Positions 26,381-35,395 of a stretch of DNA of 64,000 nucleotides are shown one piece after another. The position numbers and the translations under genes were made by a program. Where the stretch lies: contig JAKPQD010000273.1 in NCBI GenBank assembly GCA_029572965.1, positions 62,001 through 126,000 of the forward strand, written 5' to 3'. The DNA comes from Bacteroidota bacterium. Lineage in GTDB: Bacteria; Bacteroidota; Bacteroidia; Bacteroidales; DTGW01. The stretch's first letter is position 1. Each line of letters begins with the position of its first letter. A model generated the notes under the pieces. It ran no database searches and was not told the DNA's origin. It saw nothing but the letters and a program-made list of their open reading frames with translations.

Positions 26381-26932
26381 ATGAAACACATACTATTTCT
26401 TGTTTTGTCACTTTGTTTTATTTGTACTACTTACAGTCAGGACAAGTACTTTACCAAAACAGGTAAAGCTTATTTTATGTCGCACACTGATGTAATTGAT
26501 ATTGATGGCACCAACAATCAGGTTTTTTGCGTACTGGAAACTCAAACTGGCAATGTAGCCTGCGCTATGCTTATAAAAGCTTTTGAATTTACACTGGCAA
26601 CAGCCTCAGAGCATTTCAACGAAACCTACATGGAATCGCACCTTTATCCTAAGGCAAATTTCAAAGGCAAAATCGCAGGCTTTGACATGGCAAAGCTTTC
26701 CTCTGCCGAAACTAAGCTTACTGCCGAAGGACAGCTTACCATTCATGGAAAAACAAAAAACGTGAGCTTGCCGGTTGTTGTTTCATTAAAAGACGGTGTA
26801 ATTGTTGGTTCGAGCAATTTCAAGGTTTCTATTGCCGATTATGATATAAAAGTACCTAAAGTAGTAGAAAACAGGGTGGCTAAAATTGTAGATGTAAAGA
26901 TTAACCTCGAACTGAAAGCTGAGAAAAAATAA
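26381..26932 (+). CDS. YceI-family lipocalin-like periplasmic protein
   Basis: 183 residues with signal peptide (ends TTYSQ). YceI fold: AKANFKGKI-type segment, TEGQLTIHGKTKNVSLPV..., VVSLKDGVIVGSSNFKVSIADYDI. YceI proteins bind polyisoprenoid lipids in a barrel. Located directly after DUF5777 (15 bp), which suggests the two act on one lipid or quinone-like substrate (inference). Confidence 0.9.
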   Translation: MKHILFLVLSLCFICTTYSQDKYFTKTGKAYFMSHTDVIDIDGTNNQVFCVLETQTGNVACAMLIKAFEFTLATASEHFNETYMESHLYPKANFKGKIAGFDMAKLSSAETKLTAEGQLTIHGKTKNVSLPVVVSLKDGVIVGSSNFKVSIADYDIKVPKVVENRVAKIVDVKINLELKAEKK

Positions 26933-26991
26933 GCCACAATTTTCTTTTTTACCATACTTTTGTTCTCCTTTATCCATTAAAACTTATTATT

Positions 26992-27423
26992 ATGTCAAAA
27001 GCGAAGACTTTTATTAAATATACCCTCATTATTGGGCTGGCTCTTGCAGTAATTGGGTTTATAGTGCTTTTATTTGTTTTCAGAAAAGCAGACGATACCG
27101 TGGCAAAACAAAAAACAGATTATTCGGTACAAAGCAAGCAGCTCGTTACCGATTTTGAAAACAATGAAAACACTGCAAATGCCAAGTATTTGGGCAAGAT
27201 TCTTGAAATAGAAGGCCCGGTAGCCGAAATAACTGTTGACAGTAATGCTGTTGTTGTTGTTTTACGCCCTGAAGGAGCCATGTCCGGAGTCAATTGTGCA
27301 TTGGGGAAAAGCCAGGTTGCTGATACCTCTAAAATATCGATTGGCAAAACAGTTAAAATAAAAGGTGTTTGCAATGGCTACTTGATGGATGTTGTTGTAA
27401 ACAAGGCTTCTTTGGTAAAATAA
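26992..27423 (+). CDS. OB-fold (tRNA_anti-like) membrane-anchored protein
   Basis: 143 residues: one N-terminal helix (about 8-30) and an OB-type beta barrel outside (AKYLGKILEIEGPVAEI, VVVLRPEGAMSGVNC, GKTVKIKGVCNGYLMDVV), as in the tRNA_anti-like family. Despite that name there is no sign of RNA binding and the domain would be periplasmic. Same direction as YceI; 21 bp before holB. Confidence 0.82.
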   Translation: MSKAKTFIKYTLIIGLALAVIGFIVLLFVFRKADDTVAKQKTDYSVQSKQLVTDFENNENTANAKYLGKILEIEGPVAEITVDSNAVVVVLRPEGAMSGVNCALGKSQVADTSKISIGKTVKIKGVCNGYLMDVVVNKASLVK

Positions 27424-27444
27424 TATCTTCTTTTTGCAACAAAT

Positions 27445-28575
27445 ATGAAATTTGCTGATGTAATAGGGCATTCGGACATTAAGAAGCGCCTGATAAATGC
27501 TATACGCGAAAACCGTGTTAGCCATGCTATACTGTTTGCAGGCCCTGAAGGAAACGGGGGCTTGCAAATGGCAATAGCTTTTGCCCAATACATCCATTGT
27601 TCCAACAAAACCGAGACTGATGCCTGCGGAAAATGCCCATCATGCCTCAAGTTTGAAAAATACATACACCCGGACCACCATTTTGTTTTTCCTACTGTCA
27701 ACACCGAAGGCTCACGTAAGCAAAGCAGTAACGATTTTCTGCCCCAATGGCGCGAAATGCTCCACGAGCAGGGATACTTCAGCCTCAACAACTGGACCGA
27801 GAAAATCAGCAACGAAAACAAGCAGACAGGTATTTTTGAACACGAAAGCTCTGAAATATTGCGAAAAATAAACCTAAAGCCATTTGAATCAGACCTAAAG
27901 ACCATGATTATCTGGCTTCCGGAAAAGATGAACGAAACGGTCTCAAATAAAATACTGAAAATACTGGAAGAGCCCCCTCTGAAAACCTACTTCATCTTGG
28001 TATCTGAAAACCCGGGGATGCTCCTGAAAACTATCCTTTCGAGATGCCAACTGACGCATGTACCGCCCATTGATGCCGAATCATTAGTAGCAGGAATCCG
28101 GGCAAAATTCCCTGATGTGGAAAACCCCGAAATAATCGCCAGGATGGCTGCCGGGAACTTTGTCAAAGCTGGTGAATTCATCCGGGAAAATGAGAACGAA
28201 AGGGACAACTTCGCTTATTTCAAATCGCTCATTGAACTGGTGCAAAAAAACGATGTGATAAACCTCGTGGGCTGGTCTGCTCAAATGGCCACACTTGGCC
28301 GCGAGAAGCAAAAAAGCTTTTTCAACCTGTCGCTCAACCTCATACGAAACAGCTTTGTCTATAACCTTACCCAAAACACAGCCCTGCTTTACCAAAACAC
28401 TGAACAACAAGAATTTTCAAAAAGGATGAACGCCTTTTTTAACCAGGCCAATTGCGACAGGCTGGCCCAACTGTTCAATGCGGGTGCCTCAAATATTGAA
28501 AGTAATGGGAACGCCAATATTATCTTCTTGGATACAGCTTTGAAATTAAGGCCATTGCTAAAAGCTGGTGCTTAA
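27445..28575 (+). CDS. holB: DNA polymerase III delta-prime subunit
   Basis: Clamp-loader subunit of the replicative polymerase. 376 residues: AAA+ fold with a degenerate Walker A (GPEGNGGLQMA), as expected for delta-prime, a zinc module with four Cys (CSNKTETDACGKCPSC), the sensor/arginine-finger region ILSRCQ, and a C-terminal collar domain. Start MKFADVIGHSDIKKRL is typical. Convergent with the T9SS gene at 28605; no clear terminator between. Confidence 0.93.
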   Translation: MKFADVIGHSDIKKRLINAIRENRVSHAILFAGPEGNGGLQMAIAFAQYIHCSNKTETDACGKCPSCLKFEKYIHPDHHFVFPTVNTEGSRKQSSNDFLPQWREMLHEQGYFSLNNWTEKISNENKQTGIFEHESSEILRKINLKPFESDLKTMIIWLPEKMNETVSNKILKILEEPPLKTYFILVSENPGMLLKTILSRCQLTHVPPIDAESLVAGIRAKFPDVENPEIIARMAAGNFVKAGEFIRENENERDNFAYFKSLIELVQKNDVINLVGWSAQMATLGREKQKSFFNLSLNLIRNSFVYNLTQNTALLYQNTEQQEFSKRMNAFFNQANCDRLAQLFNAGASNIESNGNANIIFLDTALKLRPLLKAGA

Positions 28576-28604
28576 AAATCGTAAAGTCATTTACCCAAAT
28601 GTCT

Positions 28605-29462
28605 TTAGTAGCATATCATCCTTTTTAATTGGCTTTTATATTTCCCGTCAATGGTAAAATTGTAAAAATATACCCCTTTGGCTAAATTCTCGATACATAT
28701 ATTATTTGCGCCATATTGCCTTACTTCAATTTTTTTACATAATACACCTGATACATTATAGATGCAAAGAAATGCTTTGGTATTATAGTAATTATTAATA
28801 TTTATGTAAGTCTTATCATTAAATGGATTAGGATAGTTCTGAAACACAATAGCTTCATCTACTGAACGTTTTATCGAAGTTGTTAAAAAACAATTGTTGT
28901 ATTTTACGTTATGATACAAAACATCATTGCCAATCTTGCAACAAAGTAAAGTGGAATATCCTCCTACAATATTTATATTCCCGGAATTTTGAAACAAATC
29001 ATCTAAACAGCCAACACCTTCAACCCATGTGGTAATTTCGCCATTTCGTGAAAAATAAAAATACTTCTTTGTGTTTTTAGTCTTTATAGAATCTAAATAA
29101 ATATAAAAGCCATTCCCTTCAACCTTAATACTGTCTCCTATAGATAAATTAAAGTTATAAAGGACGTATTCATTTTGAACCGATTTACTATAACAATAAA
29201 CAACATTCTGATCTTGGCAAAGATATTTGTCATATTCAAGCCAATTTGTCATTAGAGAGTCTCCTGATATTAATACTTTTGAATAAGTTCTATCGTTAAT
29301 CAAGGTATCATCCCCAATTTTTAAATAATAACAGGTATCTAATCCATTCTTATCATCAAATTGAGCAATACTCCAAGTTTTATCCTTTTCAACTAATTGT
29401 TGCGAATGAACGTTCAAAACAAAAACAATCAAAACCGTAATTATCTGTATTATTTTTTTCAT
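28605..29462 (-). CDS. T9SS-exported protein of unknown function
   Basis: 285 residues. Signal peptide (MKKIIQIITVLIVFVLNVHS). The central 180 residues have no recognised fold (short beta strands, several Cys). The last ~80 residues are a type A sorting domain: FQNYPNPFNDKTYI, LCIYNVSGVL, LAKGVYFYNF, K-R-M. The protein should therefore be secreted by T9SS. ATG 29462 is used; a TTG eight codons upstream would overlap the previous gene. Third in a tandem set with a cysteine protease; codons are unusually A/T-rich. Confidence 0.82.
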   Translation of the reverse strand: MKKIIQIITVLIVFVLNVHSQQLVEKDKTWSIAQFDDKNGLDTCYYLKIGDDTLINDRTYSKVLISGDSLMTNWLEYDKYLCQDQNVVYCYSKSVQNEYVLYNFNLSIGDSIKVEGNGFYIYLDSIKTKNTKKYFYFSRNGEITTWVEGVGCLDDLFQNSGNINIVGGYSTLLCCKIGNDVLYHNVKYNNCFLTTSIKRSVDEAIVFQNYPNPFNDKTYININNYYNTKAFLCIYNVSGVLCKKIEVRQYGANNICIENLAKGVYFYNFTIDGKYKSQLKRMICY

Positions 29463-29476
29463 AGTTTTATTTTTAA

Positions 29477-30256
29477 TTAAGGACAATTAATATTTAAGTT
29501 TGAGCCAGTTTGTAATTCTAATGACGACCCTAATTCAATTGAAAAGCCAGGACTAAGAGTTATTGAATCAGGAGCTTTTATTGTAATAATCGAATTGTTA
29601 TTAATAATGCAAGATACATCATAAATCCCAGAAGCCTTATAAATATTACTATATGAAATAGTACCAGTTAATGATTTTTCAAAATCACATACAACTGGTG
29701 ATTCATTTATCCTAATAGTCTCAGTCCATTTATTATTGTTATTTGTTCCAGAAATGAGTGTATTATAATCTCTAATATCAAAACCCCATCCTGGATCCCT
29801 AATATAAATATCATTAGCAACAATACCATAACAAATATCAACATGCCCTGGATATCTAATAACAAAAGGCCGATTATTTGAAATCTCTATAGTTATTTCA
29901 TTTTTAGTTAAAGGACTAAATGTATAATTAGGGCTTAACCCCCAGTGCGAAAAAATTTCTGTCATTCCACCTGCTCCACTAAGAAAATTACCATTACAAC
30001 AACCATTATCAATACTTTGGCAGCAGTTTGTTTGTCCAAATCTATTAGGGTTTCTTGTTCTAGCATACTCAGCTATTTCGCATAAAGTAATATTATCATT
30101 ACCATAGTAATATATGATATGCCTGCAAGATATTGCCCAACACCAAGTATTACATTGAATTTCTGGCAATAGTGGCAAGTTAAGCACTTGACATTTTATA
30201 TTTTGGCTTACTGTCAAAAATAAAACAACTAAATATTTATAGTATTTTGTTTTCAT
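29477..30256 (-). CDS. Secreted papain-like cysteine protease (AvrRpt2/C70-like)
   Basis: 259 residues with signal peptide. Catalytic triad visible: Cys39 in CNTWCWAIS, His138 in YPGHVDICYGIV, Asp154 in YIRDPGWG. The order and motifs fit the papain-like fold of AvrRpt2-type and related C39-like peptidases. Residues 78-90 add a cluster of four Cys that may form disulfides. The C-terminal ~50 residues (ITLSPGFSIELGSSLELQTG) form a short beta-solenoid-like repeat often seen before T9SS signals, but no sorting domain follows. Two bp after the upstream gene. Confidence 0.82.
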   Translation of the reverse strand: MKTKYYKYLVVLFLTVSQNIKCQVLNLPLLPEIQCNTWCWAISCRHIIYYYGNDNITLCEIAEYARTRNPNRFGQTNCCQSIDNGCCNGNFLSGAGGMTEIFSHWGLSPNYTFSPLTKNEITIEISNNRPFVIRYPGHVDICYGIVANDIYIRDPGWGFDIRDYNTLISGTNNNNKWTETIRINESPVVCDFEKSLTGTISYSNIYKASGIYDVSCIINNNSIITIKAPDSITLSPGFSIELGSSLELQTGSNLNINCP

Positions 30257-30258
30257 TG

Positions 30259-30939
30259 CTAACTATTTAAAATTTGGTTATATTTTACTTTTATTACATG
30301 CATAAAATCTCTCATTGAATATTCTATCAGTACACCACTATATGTTTCTTTTTTTATATCATGAACATGTTTTAATGTTGAGCCTAATGGTATAAATTTC
30401 AAATCTCTGCTATTCTTGTTACCAAGAGAATCTCTAAGCAAATAAACTCCCTTAATTGAAGGTAAATAAAGAATAGATTTATTTACCTTCTTATTATTAA
30501 ATATAGCCCTTGTTTCTGTTTCATTTAATTCATTAGCAACCATATTATAGCCAATTCCAACTACTTTGTATTCTTTTATTATTTTTTGCACATGCAAAAA
30601 ACAACGCTTTTCTTTATTTACTAATAGGGGAACCTCCCAACTATCAGAATAAGTAATAAGGTTATCGTAGTTAATAGAATCTTCAGGCATTTCAATATTT
30701 GTTAAATAAAGTATCTGATAAGGCTCGCCAACAACAACCTGTTCAAACTCATTTCTATTTTGAAACCCATAATAATCTTCATGACCATATGGAATTTTCT
30801 CTAAATATTTTTTAAAATTCGCTTCAGATACTTTAATTATCTCATGTTCAATATTTTTTTGAGCATTAACGGATACAATAATCAATTGTAAAATAAACAA
30901 GAGATATATTACTCTCACTAGATGATATTTATTATTCAT
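30259..30939 (-). CDS. Hypothetical secreted protein
   Basis: 226 residues; signal peptide ends IVSVNAQ (about residue 26). Mature part is mixed alpha/beta, without Cys pairs or known motifs (central VPLLVNKEKRCFLHVQKI resembles a cystatin-like strand pair, but weakly). It is immediately upstream of the cysteine protease gene (2 bp), so a role as partner, propeptide or inhibitor is possible but unproven. No homologue recognised. Confidence 0.7.
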   Translation of the reverse strand: MNNKYHLVRVIYLLFILQLIIVSVNAQKNIEHEIIKVSEANFKKYLEKIPYGHEDYYGFQNRNEFEQVVVGEPYQILYLTNIEMPEDSINYDNLITYSDSWEVPLLVNKEKRCFLHVQKIIKEYKVVGIGYNMVANELNETETRAIFNNKKVNKSILYLPSIKGVYLLRDSLGNKNSRDLKFIPLGSTLKHVHDIKKETYSGVLIEYSMRDFMHVIKVKYNQILNS

Positions 30940-31035
30940 AAGATGTAATTATTTAAAATAGGCTTTATTTAATTGATAACCAGCACTATTTACAACTTAA
31001 ATGCTTTTGATTAATATTATTAAATTTTGACCTTT

Positions 31036-31971
31036 TTACTTAGTCAAAATCATCCGTTTCGTATCCACCTCTTTGCCATCGGCAATGAGGGTATAAAGGT
31101 ACATGCCAGCATTTAGTTCAGAGGCATGGAGGGTGATGCTGCCGTTGCCTTTTGTATTAATAGCAATCGTACGTATTTGCAGTCCATTCATATCAAATAT
31201 GTATAAAGCAGCTTGTTTAACAGTTTCGGGCAAATAATAATTAATCTGCGTTCGTTGGTTAAACGGGTTGGGTGCATTTTGCCCTAAGGTGGCAATACTA
31301 TTTGTTTGGGTTGTGTTCACTTCAGTAGTTGTTTCTTCAGTAGTCTCAACTGCTTCCTTCATGCTGGTTTTTACTTTAGATTTACTTATTACACTCTTGA
31401 GGGAGTCAATCTGGCTTTGCTGGTCTTTAACAGCTTCAACAAGCAATGGGATTAGCTTTATATAATCAATGGAATAAAGATCTGTAGAATCATCGTGGTT
31501 AACCACTTGTGGCAATACCTTTTCTACTTCTTGTGCAATAAACCCAAAGTTGTCTTTCCGGCTTTTGTCAATATACTTCTTATAAGGAGCAGAAACATTT
31601 ATACTATCTTTCATGTACATTGATGCTTTGTAATCGTACTTTACGCCTTTTAGTTATTTTAAAGTTTGTAACGGAGAAGTAATATTAGTGATATTCTCTT
31701 TCAACCGGGCATCAGAAGGGTAATATACAGTAGTAGTATATAAACACAAGAAGCCTTTCCCTGCTTTTCCCAGTTGTATAGCACTGTTACTGCCAGATGG
31801 GTACAACACCGGCCCGGTACCATTATAACCAGAGTAGTCAAAGACAATCATTTCATACCCGGTTTTGCCAATGTTAACTGCCCCGGATGACAAAACTTTA
31901 ATTTGTGAATAAGTACTAATAGCAGGCATGACAATCAATGCAACAACAATAAACAAGATTTTCATTTTCAT
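31036..31971 (-). pseudogene. S74 (endosialidase chaperone)/T9SS gene interrupted by one stop
   Basis: Two open stretches, 31971-31657 and 31653-31036, are in the same frame and separated only by TAA at 31656-31654. The first has a signal peptide and the S74 motif SDARLKENITNI...LQTLK; the second continues LKGVKYDYKASMY, FGFIAQEVEKVLPQVV, IDYIKLIPLLVEAVK, a coiled coil, and a complete T9SS sorting domain (NAPNPFNQRTQINYYLPE to KRMILTK). Family members have Gln where the stop is (LKQLKGV), so a single CAA-to-TAA change explains it. Full length would be 311 residues. No other lesion seen. Confidence 0.83.
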
Positions 31972-32514
31972 AGTTTTAAAGTTAATAAAGTTAAGGATAA
32001 AAATTTGTTATTCAAATTTATTCATGCTGTTGAAAATATAAGTAATTGACTATCAATATTTGATGGGGGGGGTAAATTGGGACAAACAGTTAATTTTTGG
32101 TGACGAATGGTGGAAAAGTGTTGACGAAGGTTTTTGCCATCAAATAATCCTATAAATGAAACAGCCATGTTCTTGCGAACGCAACTAAGCCAAGCGCCCT
32201 CATGAACGAAGTGAATAAACACGATAGTAATAAAATAGCCAAACCAGGAGTTCCATCTGACAATTAACAATTTAAAATTTTATCCAGATGAAAGTTTGCA
32301 TAACAGACAAAAAGAAAAAATATTATTCGATAGTGGACTGTGTGAGCAAAATCAATAAATATAAGACATTTCCATAACCAATATTTTAGAGCAACCAAAA
32401 GCCAAGCACCTTCATGGATTAAATAAAAAAGAAATATAATAAATGCCAGCTGGCAAAATAGAAGTTGCCATGATGTTTAATTGTATAAACAACATCAACG
32501 TAAAGAAAAACCAA
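31972..32514. other. 543-bp gap with two degenerate repeat copies
   Basis: No convincing gene. On the minus strand two diverged copies of one stretch appear near 32470-32390 and 32265-32180; the shared core is CATGA-GG-GCTTGGCTT preceded by TTTATT. Each can be read as HEGAWL..., once within an 82-codon frame (32270-32022). Other items: a G8 run at 32065-32072, the perfect palindrome TGCCAGCTGGCA at 32444-32455, and a 7-bp inverted repeat AAATTTG/CAAATTT at 32001-32019. It looks like decayed sequence. Confidence 0.5.
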
Positions 32515-35265
32515 TCAGATATTTAAAAGTTTTTTTTCGCTTTCCGAAAGATTTTTTTTCGCTTTTAGCAGTTCTTTGATTTTATCTATATCTTTAGCAG
32601 CCTTATGTGGTTCTCCGAGCATTTTAAACAGCTTTGCCCTGTTATATAAAGCGTCAATGTTGGTTGGGCTTAAATTCAAAACATTATTAAACTCTGATAA
32701 AGCTTCTTGAAGATTGCCCATGTTTATTTGCGCTATAGCTTTGTTGTTGTAAAATTCTTCTTCGGGAACATATATTTTTAACAATTGTTGATAAAGCTTA
32801 ACAGCTTCCTGCCATTGCTGCGTAATGAGCATTATCCTGGCTTTTTCTTTCATTGCCTGGTAATTTGAAGGCAGAACATTTAAAATAGAATTATAAACAT
32901 CTATTGCTGAAGTGTACTTTTTTTCTTGAGAGAGCAATGCCGCCTGTTCAAAAGCTAATGGTATATTTTCTTTATTGGCTTCCAATTTTTTAAGAAGTTG
33001 CATTTTTCCTTTCTCCTGATATGTATTAGCCTCATATACCGACCCCTGTAATTGCGATATTTCTGCACGCATAAACAGGTATTGATAGTCTGCAGGGTCT
33101 GCAGCAAGCAGAAAATCTATTTCTTTAGTCGCAGCACTCAAATTTTTTGTATTAACATATATTTTGCATAATAATGAACGAATTTCTTCATTGTCAGGCA
33201 ATTTGTTTTTCAGGGTATTTAGCAAAGCTAAGGCCTGAGAGTTTTGATTGGTTGAGATATAGGCTTTCGCCAGCGACAGTTTCACTTGCAAATCGTTGGC
33301 CGGCACAAGCGAACTCATTTTATTGTAAAGCGGAATAATAAGTTCTGTTTTGCTTTCTTTCTTATAAATATTGGCTAACAATTCGTATGCCTTGTAATAA
33401 TTGGGTTCTTTTGTGATAAGCTTTTTGAGTATTTCTTCAGCCTGTTTATTATTGCCATTTGCTGACATTATCATGGCTTTTAGTATAAGTAAAGCTTTGT
33501 CCTCTCCGTTTTTTTCTATTAATTTCTGAATAATATCTGTCGCTTTTTTCTTGTCTGCCAGGTCTGTTTTTGAATTGGCTTGTTTTAACAAGGCATTTAG
33601 TAAAATTCGCTGAATGTAAGCATCAAGATATTCAGCATCTAAGTTGATGGCCCGTTCAAGGTTTTGAGAAGCCCTAAGGTAGTATTCGCTCCCTATATTG
33701 TCCATGGCAAGTTGCGTATAATACCCTGCAGTATTTGAAAAGTTGTCTTTGATTTTTACAAATTTCTTTGCATCGCCAGGATAAAATTCGGGGATATTGG
33801 CAGCTCGTTTGTCAAACACCAAGTTTTCAATTAAAACCGCAGGGGAGTCATTCCCTTCTTCATCAATATGAGTCAGGTACAACCTGGTATATAAACTTTG
33901 TTCTTTTGACGAAAACACTAACCAACGCCCATTTGGCGACCATGAATGCCATGAGTTCATGTTTCTCATATTGCAATTCATCAAGCGGGGCTTCCCCCCT
34001 TTGGCTTCCATAATGTAAAGTTTACTGTCGGGCTGTAACAACATGAAATTTTCGGCTTGGCAAAACACTACCCACTTTCCATCAGGAGAAAACTTAGGAA
34101 AATAATTGCTTTTACCATTATTTGAAGCACCTTCCAGCGGTGAGGGCTGCCCACCTTTACCATTATTGAAATCTACTGAATAAATATCAAACTTAAATGG
34201 TTTGTGGCCTTGAGTAAACTCTTTAACGTCTTTTGCATAAAGCAATGCCCTTCCGGATTTTCTTATCCTTTCGTTGATGTATGAGTTTGTGCGGGAAAAT
34301 AATACTTTTTTATTATCAGGGGACCAAACCGGGTTGCTTTGAACTAATTTTGGGTCATTAGCGCCTTGCAATTCGCTAAATTGCTTTGTTGTACGATTGT
34401 ATATGCCAATAATACCTTTGACAGGGAAAAATAGCTGCGAATAGGCCAGGTTGTCGTCAATGGCAACAAATATGGACAGGTCTTTAACAGTTGACAAAAC
34501 ATACTCGCCAGAAGGAGAGATTTGTGACAATAAGCCAAAAGTGGGGTCATTTTCTTCTTTTTTAAAGTTTGTCCACGAAATTATATTTTCCGGATTTAGA
34601 AAACACGTATCTACGGCTTTTTCAATGGTATAAGAACCCTTGTCATTGCCATAATCAACGTCCATTGCCAGTGTTGGCCCATTTTTTGAAAAAGTATGGC
34701 AATTGGCGCATACCGGCATATTATCAAGCATTTTTCGCGGTGAACCTCCACTGACATTTCCCATGTACCATTCAATGGTATTTACATTCTTTACTGCATA
34801 AGAAAAAGGTAAGGTTACTGCCCTGAAAAATATCTCGGCACCAACTGAATCGGGCGAAATTTTAAACTTTAGTTTGTTGCCCGTAACATTCTCATTATTC
34901 TCATTAAACCCAATTACGGCAAACTTTAATGAATTATCACGATTTTTTTTCTTTAATTCTTCCCATTGGGTTGAATCCGGTTTCCATTTATTATTTTCTA
35001 CAAACTCACCTAACAAAATATTCCCGGCTGAGTCACTGATACAGGCATACCATTTTGAATTGTTTGTAAACGAATCTTTCCACACAAACGTTGGGCTTTG
35101 AAAATCTATAGGGAATAAAGTGTTTTCTTGAGGGTAAACTACAGAAATCCCCGAAATTTTACTTTTGTCAATGAGAAAATCTTTGCACTGGTTTTTGATT
35201 TTCGAGTTATTGCATGAGCTTATTACCATACAGCATAAAATAACCCACAATAATCTTTTGCACAT
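32515..35265 (-). CDS. Lipoprotein with CxxCH motif, PD40 propeller and TPR repeats
   Basis: 916 residues. Lipoprotein signal (VISSC). An Ig-like N-terminal region (TLFPIDFQSPTFVWKDSF), then CANCH with Cys186, Cys189 and His190, the haem-c attachment motif, then a TolB-like beta-propeller with PD40 blades (FSPDGKWVVFCQAENFML, SWSPNGRWLVFSS), and about ten TPR repeats from residue 520 on. Likely periplasmic face of the outer membrane. The homologue encoded divergently at 35396 lacks the TPR part. The combination suggests redox sensing or a covalent haem in a scaffold; function unknown. Confidence 0.84.
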   Translation of the reverse strand: MCKRLLWVILCCMVISSCNNSKIKNQCKDFLIDKSKISGISVVYPQENTLFPIDFQSPTFVWKDSFTNNSKWYACISDSAGNILLGEFVENNKWKPDSTQWEELKKKNRDNSLKFAVIGFNENNENVTGNKLKFKISPDSVGAEIFFRAVTLPFSYAVKNVNTIEWYMGNVSGGSPRKMLDNMPVCANCHTFSKNGPTLAMDVDYGNDKGSYTIEKAVDTCFLNPENIISWTNFKKEENDPTFGLLSQISPSGEYVLSTVKDLSIFVAIDDNLAYSQLFFPVKGIIGIYNRTTKQFSELQGANDPKLVQSNPVWSPDNKKVLFSRTNSYINERIRKSGRALLYAKDVKEFTQGHKPFKFDIYSVDFNNGKGGQPSPLEGASNNGKSNYFPKFSPDGKWVVFCQAENFMLLQPDSKLYIMEAKGGKPRLMNCNMRNMNSWHSWSPNGRWLVFSSKEQSLYTRLYLTHIDEEGNDSPAVLIENLVFDKRAANIPEFYPGDAKKFVKIKDNFSNTAGYYTQLAMDNIGSEYYLRASQNLERAINLDAEYLDAYIQRILLNALLKQANSKTDLADKKKATDIIQKLIEKNGEDKALLILKAMIMSANGNNKQAEEILKKLITKEPNYYKAYELLANIYKKESKTELIIPLYNKMSSLVPANDLQVKLSLAKAYISTNQNSQALALLNTLKNKLPDNEEIRSLLCKIYVNTKNLSAATKEIDFLLAADPADYQYLFMRAEISQLQGSVYEANTYQEKGKMQLLKKLEANKENIPLAFEQAALLSQEKKYTSAIDVYNSILNVLPSNYQAMKEKARIMLITQQWQEAVKLYQQLLKIYVPEEEFYNNKAIAQINMGNLQEALSEFNNVLNLSPTNIDALYNRAKLFKMLGEPHKAAKDIDKIKELLKAKKNLSESEKKLLNI

Positions 35266-35395
35266 ACTTTTGCACTTTTATAATTGCCGAAAATAGTATG
35301 AAATTTTAACTTTTATTTAATTATTAGCTAATTTTTACTTCTGTTGATTGTTCGTACCAAGATAATTTTATTACTTTACGGCTAAACTATGAAGT

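Noticed and set aside
32022-32270. 82-codon minus-strand frame
   Set aside because: Contains a G8 run, lacks a start context and a signal peptide, and matches the decayed repeat rather than a gene.
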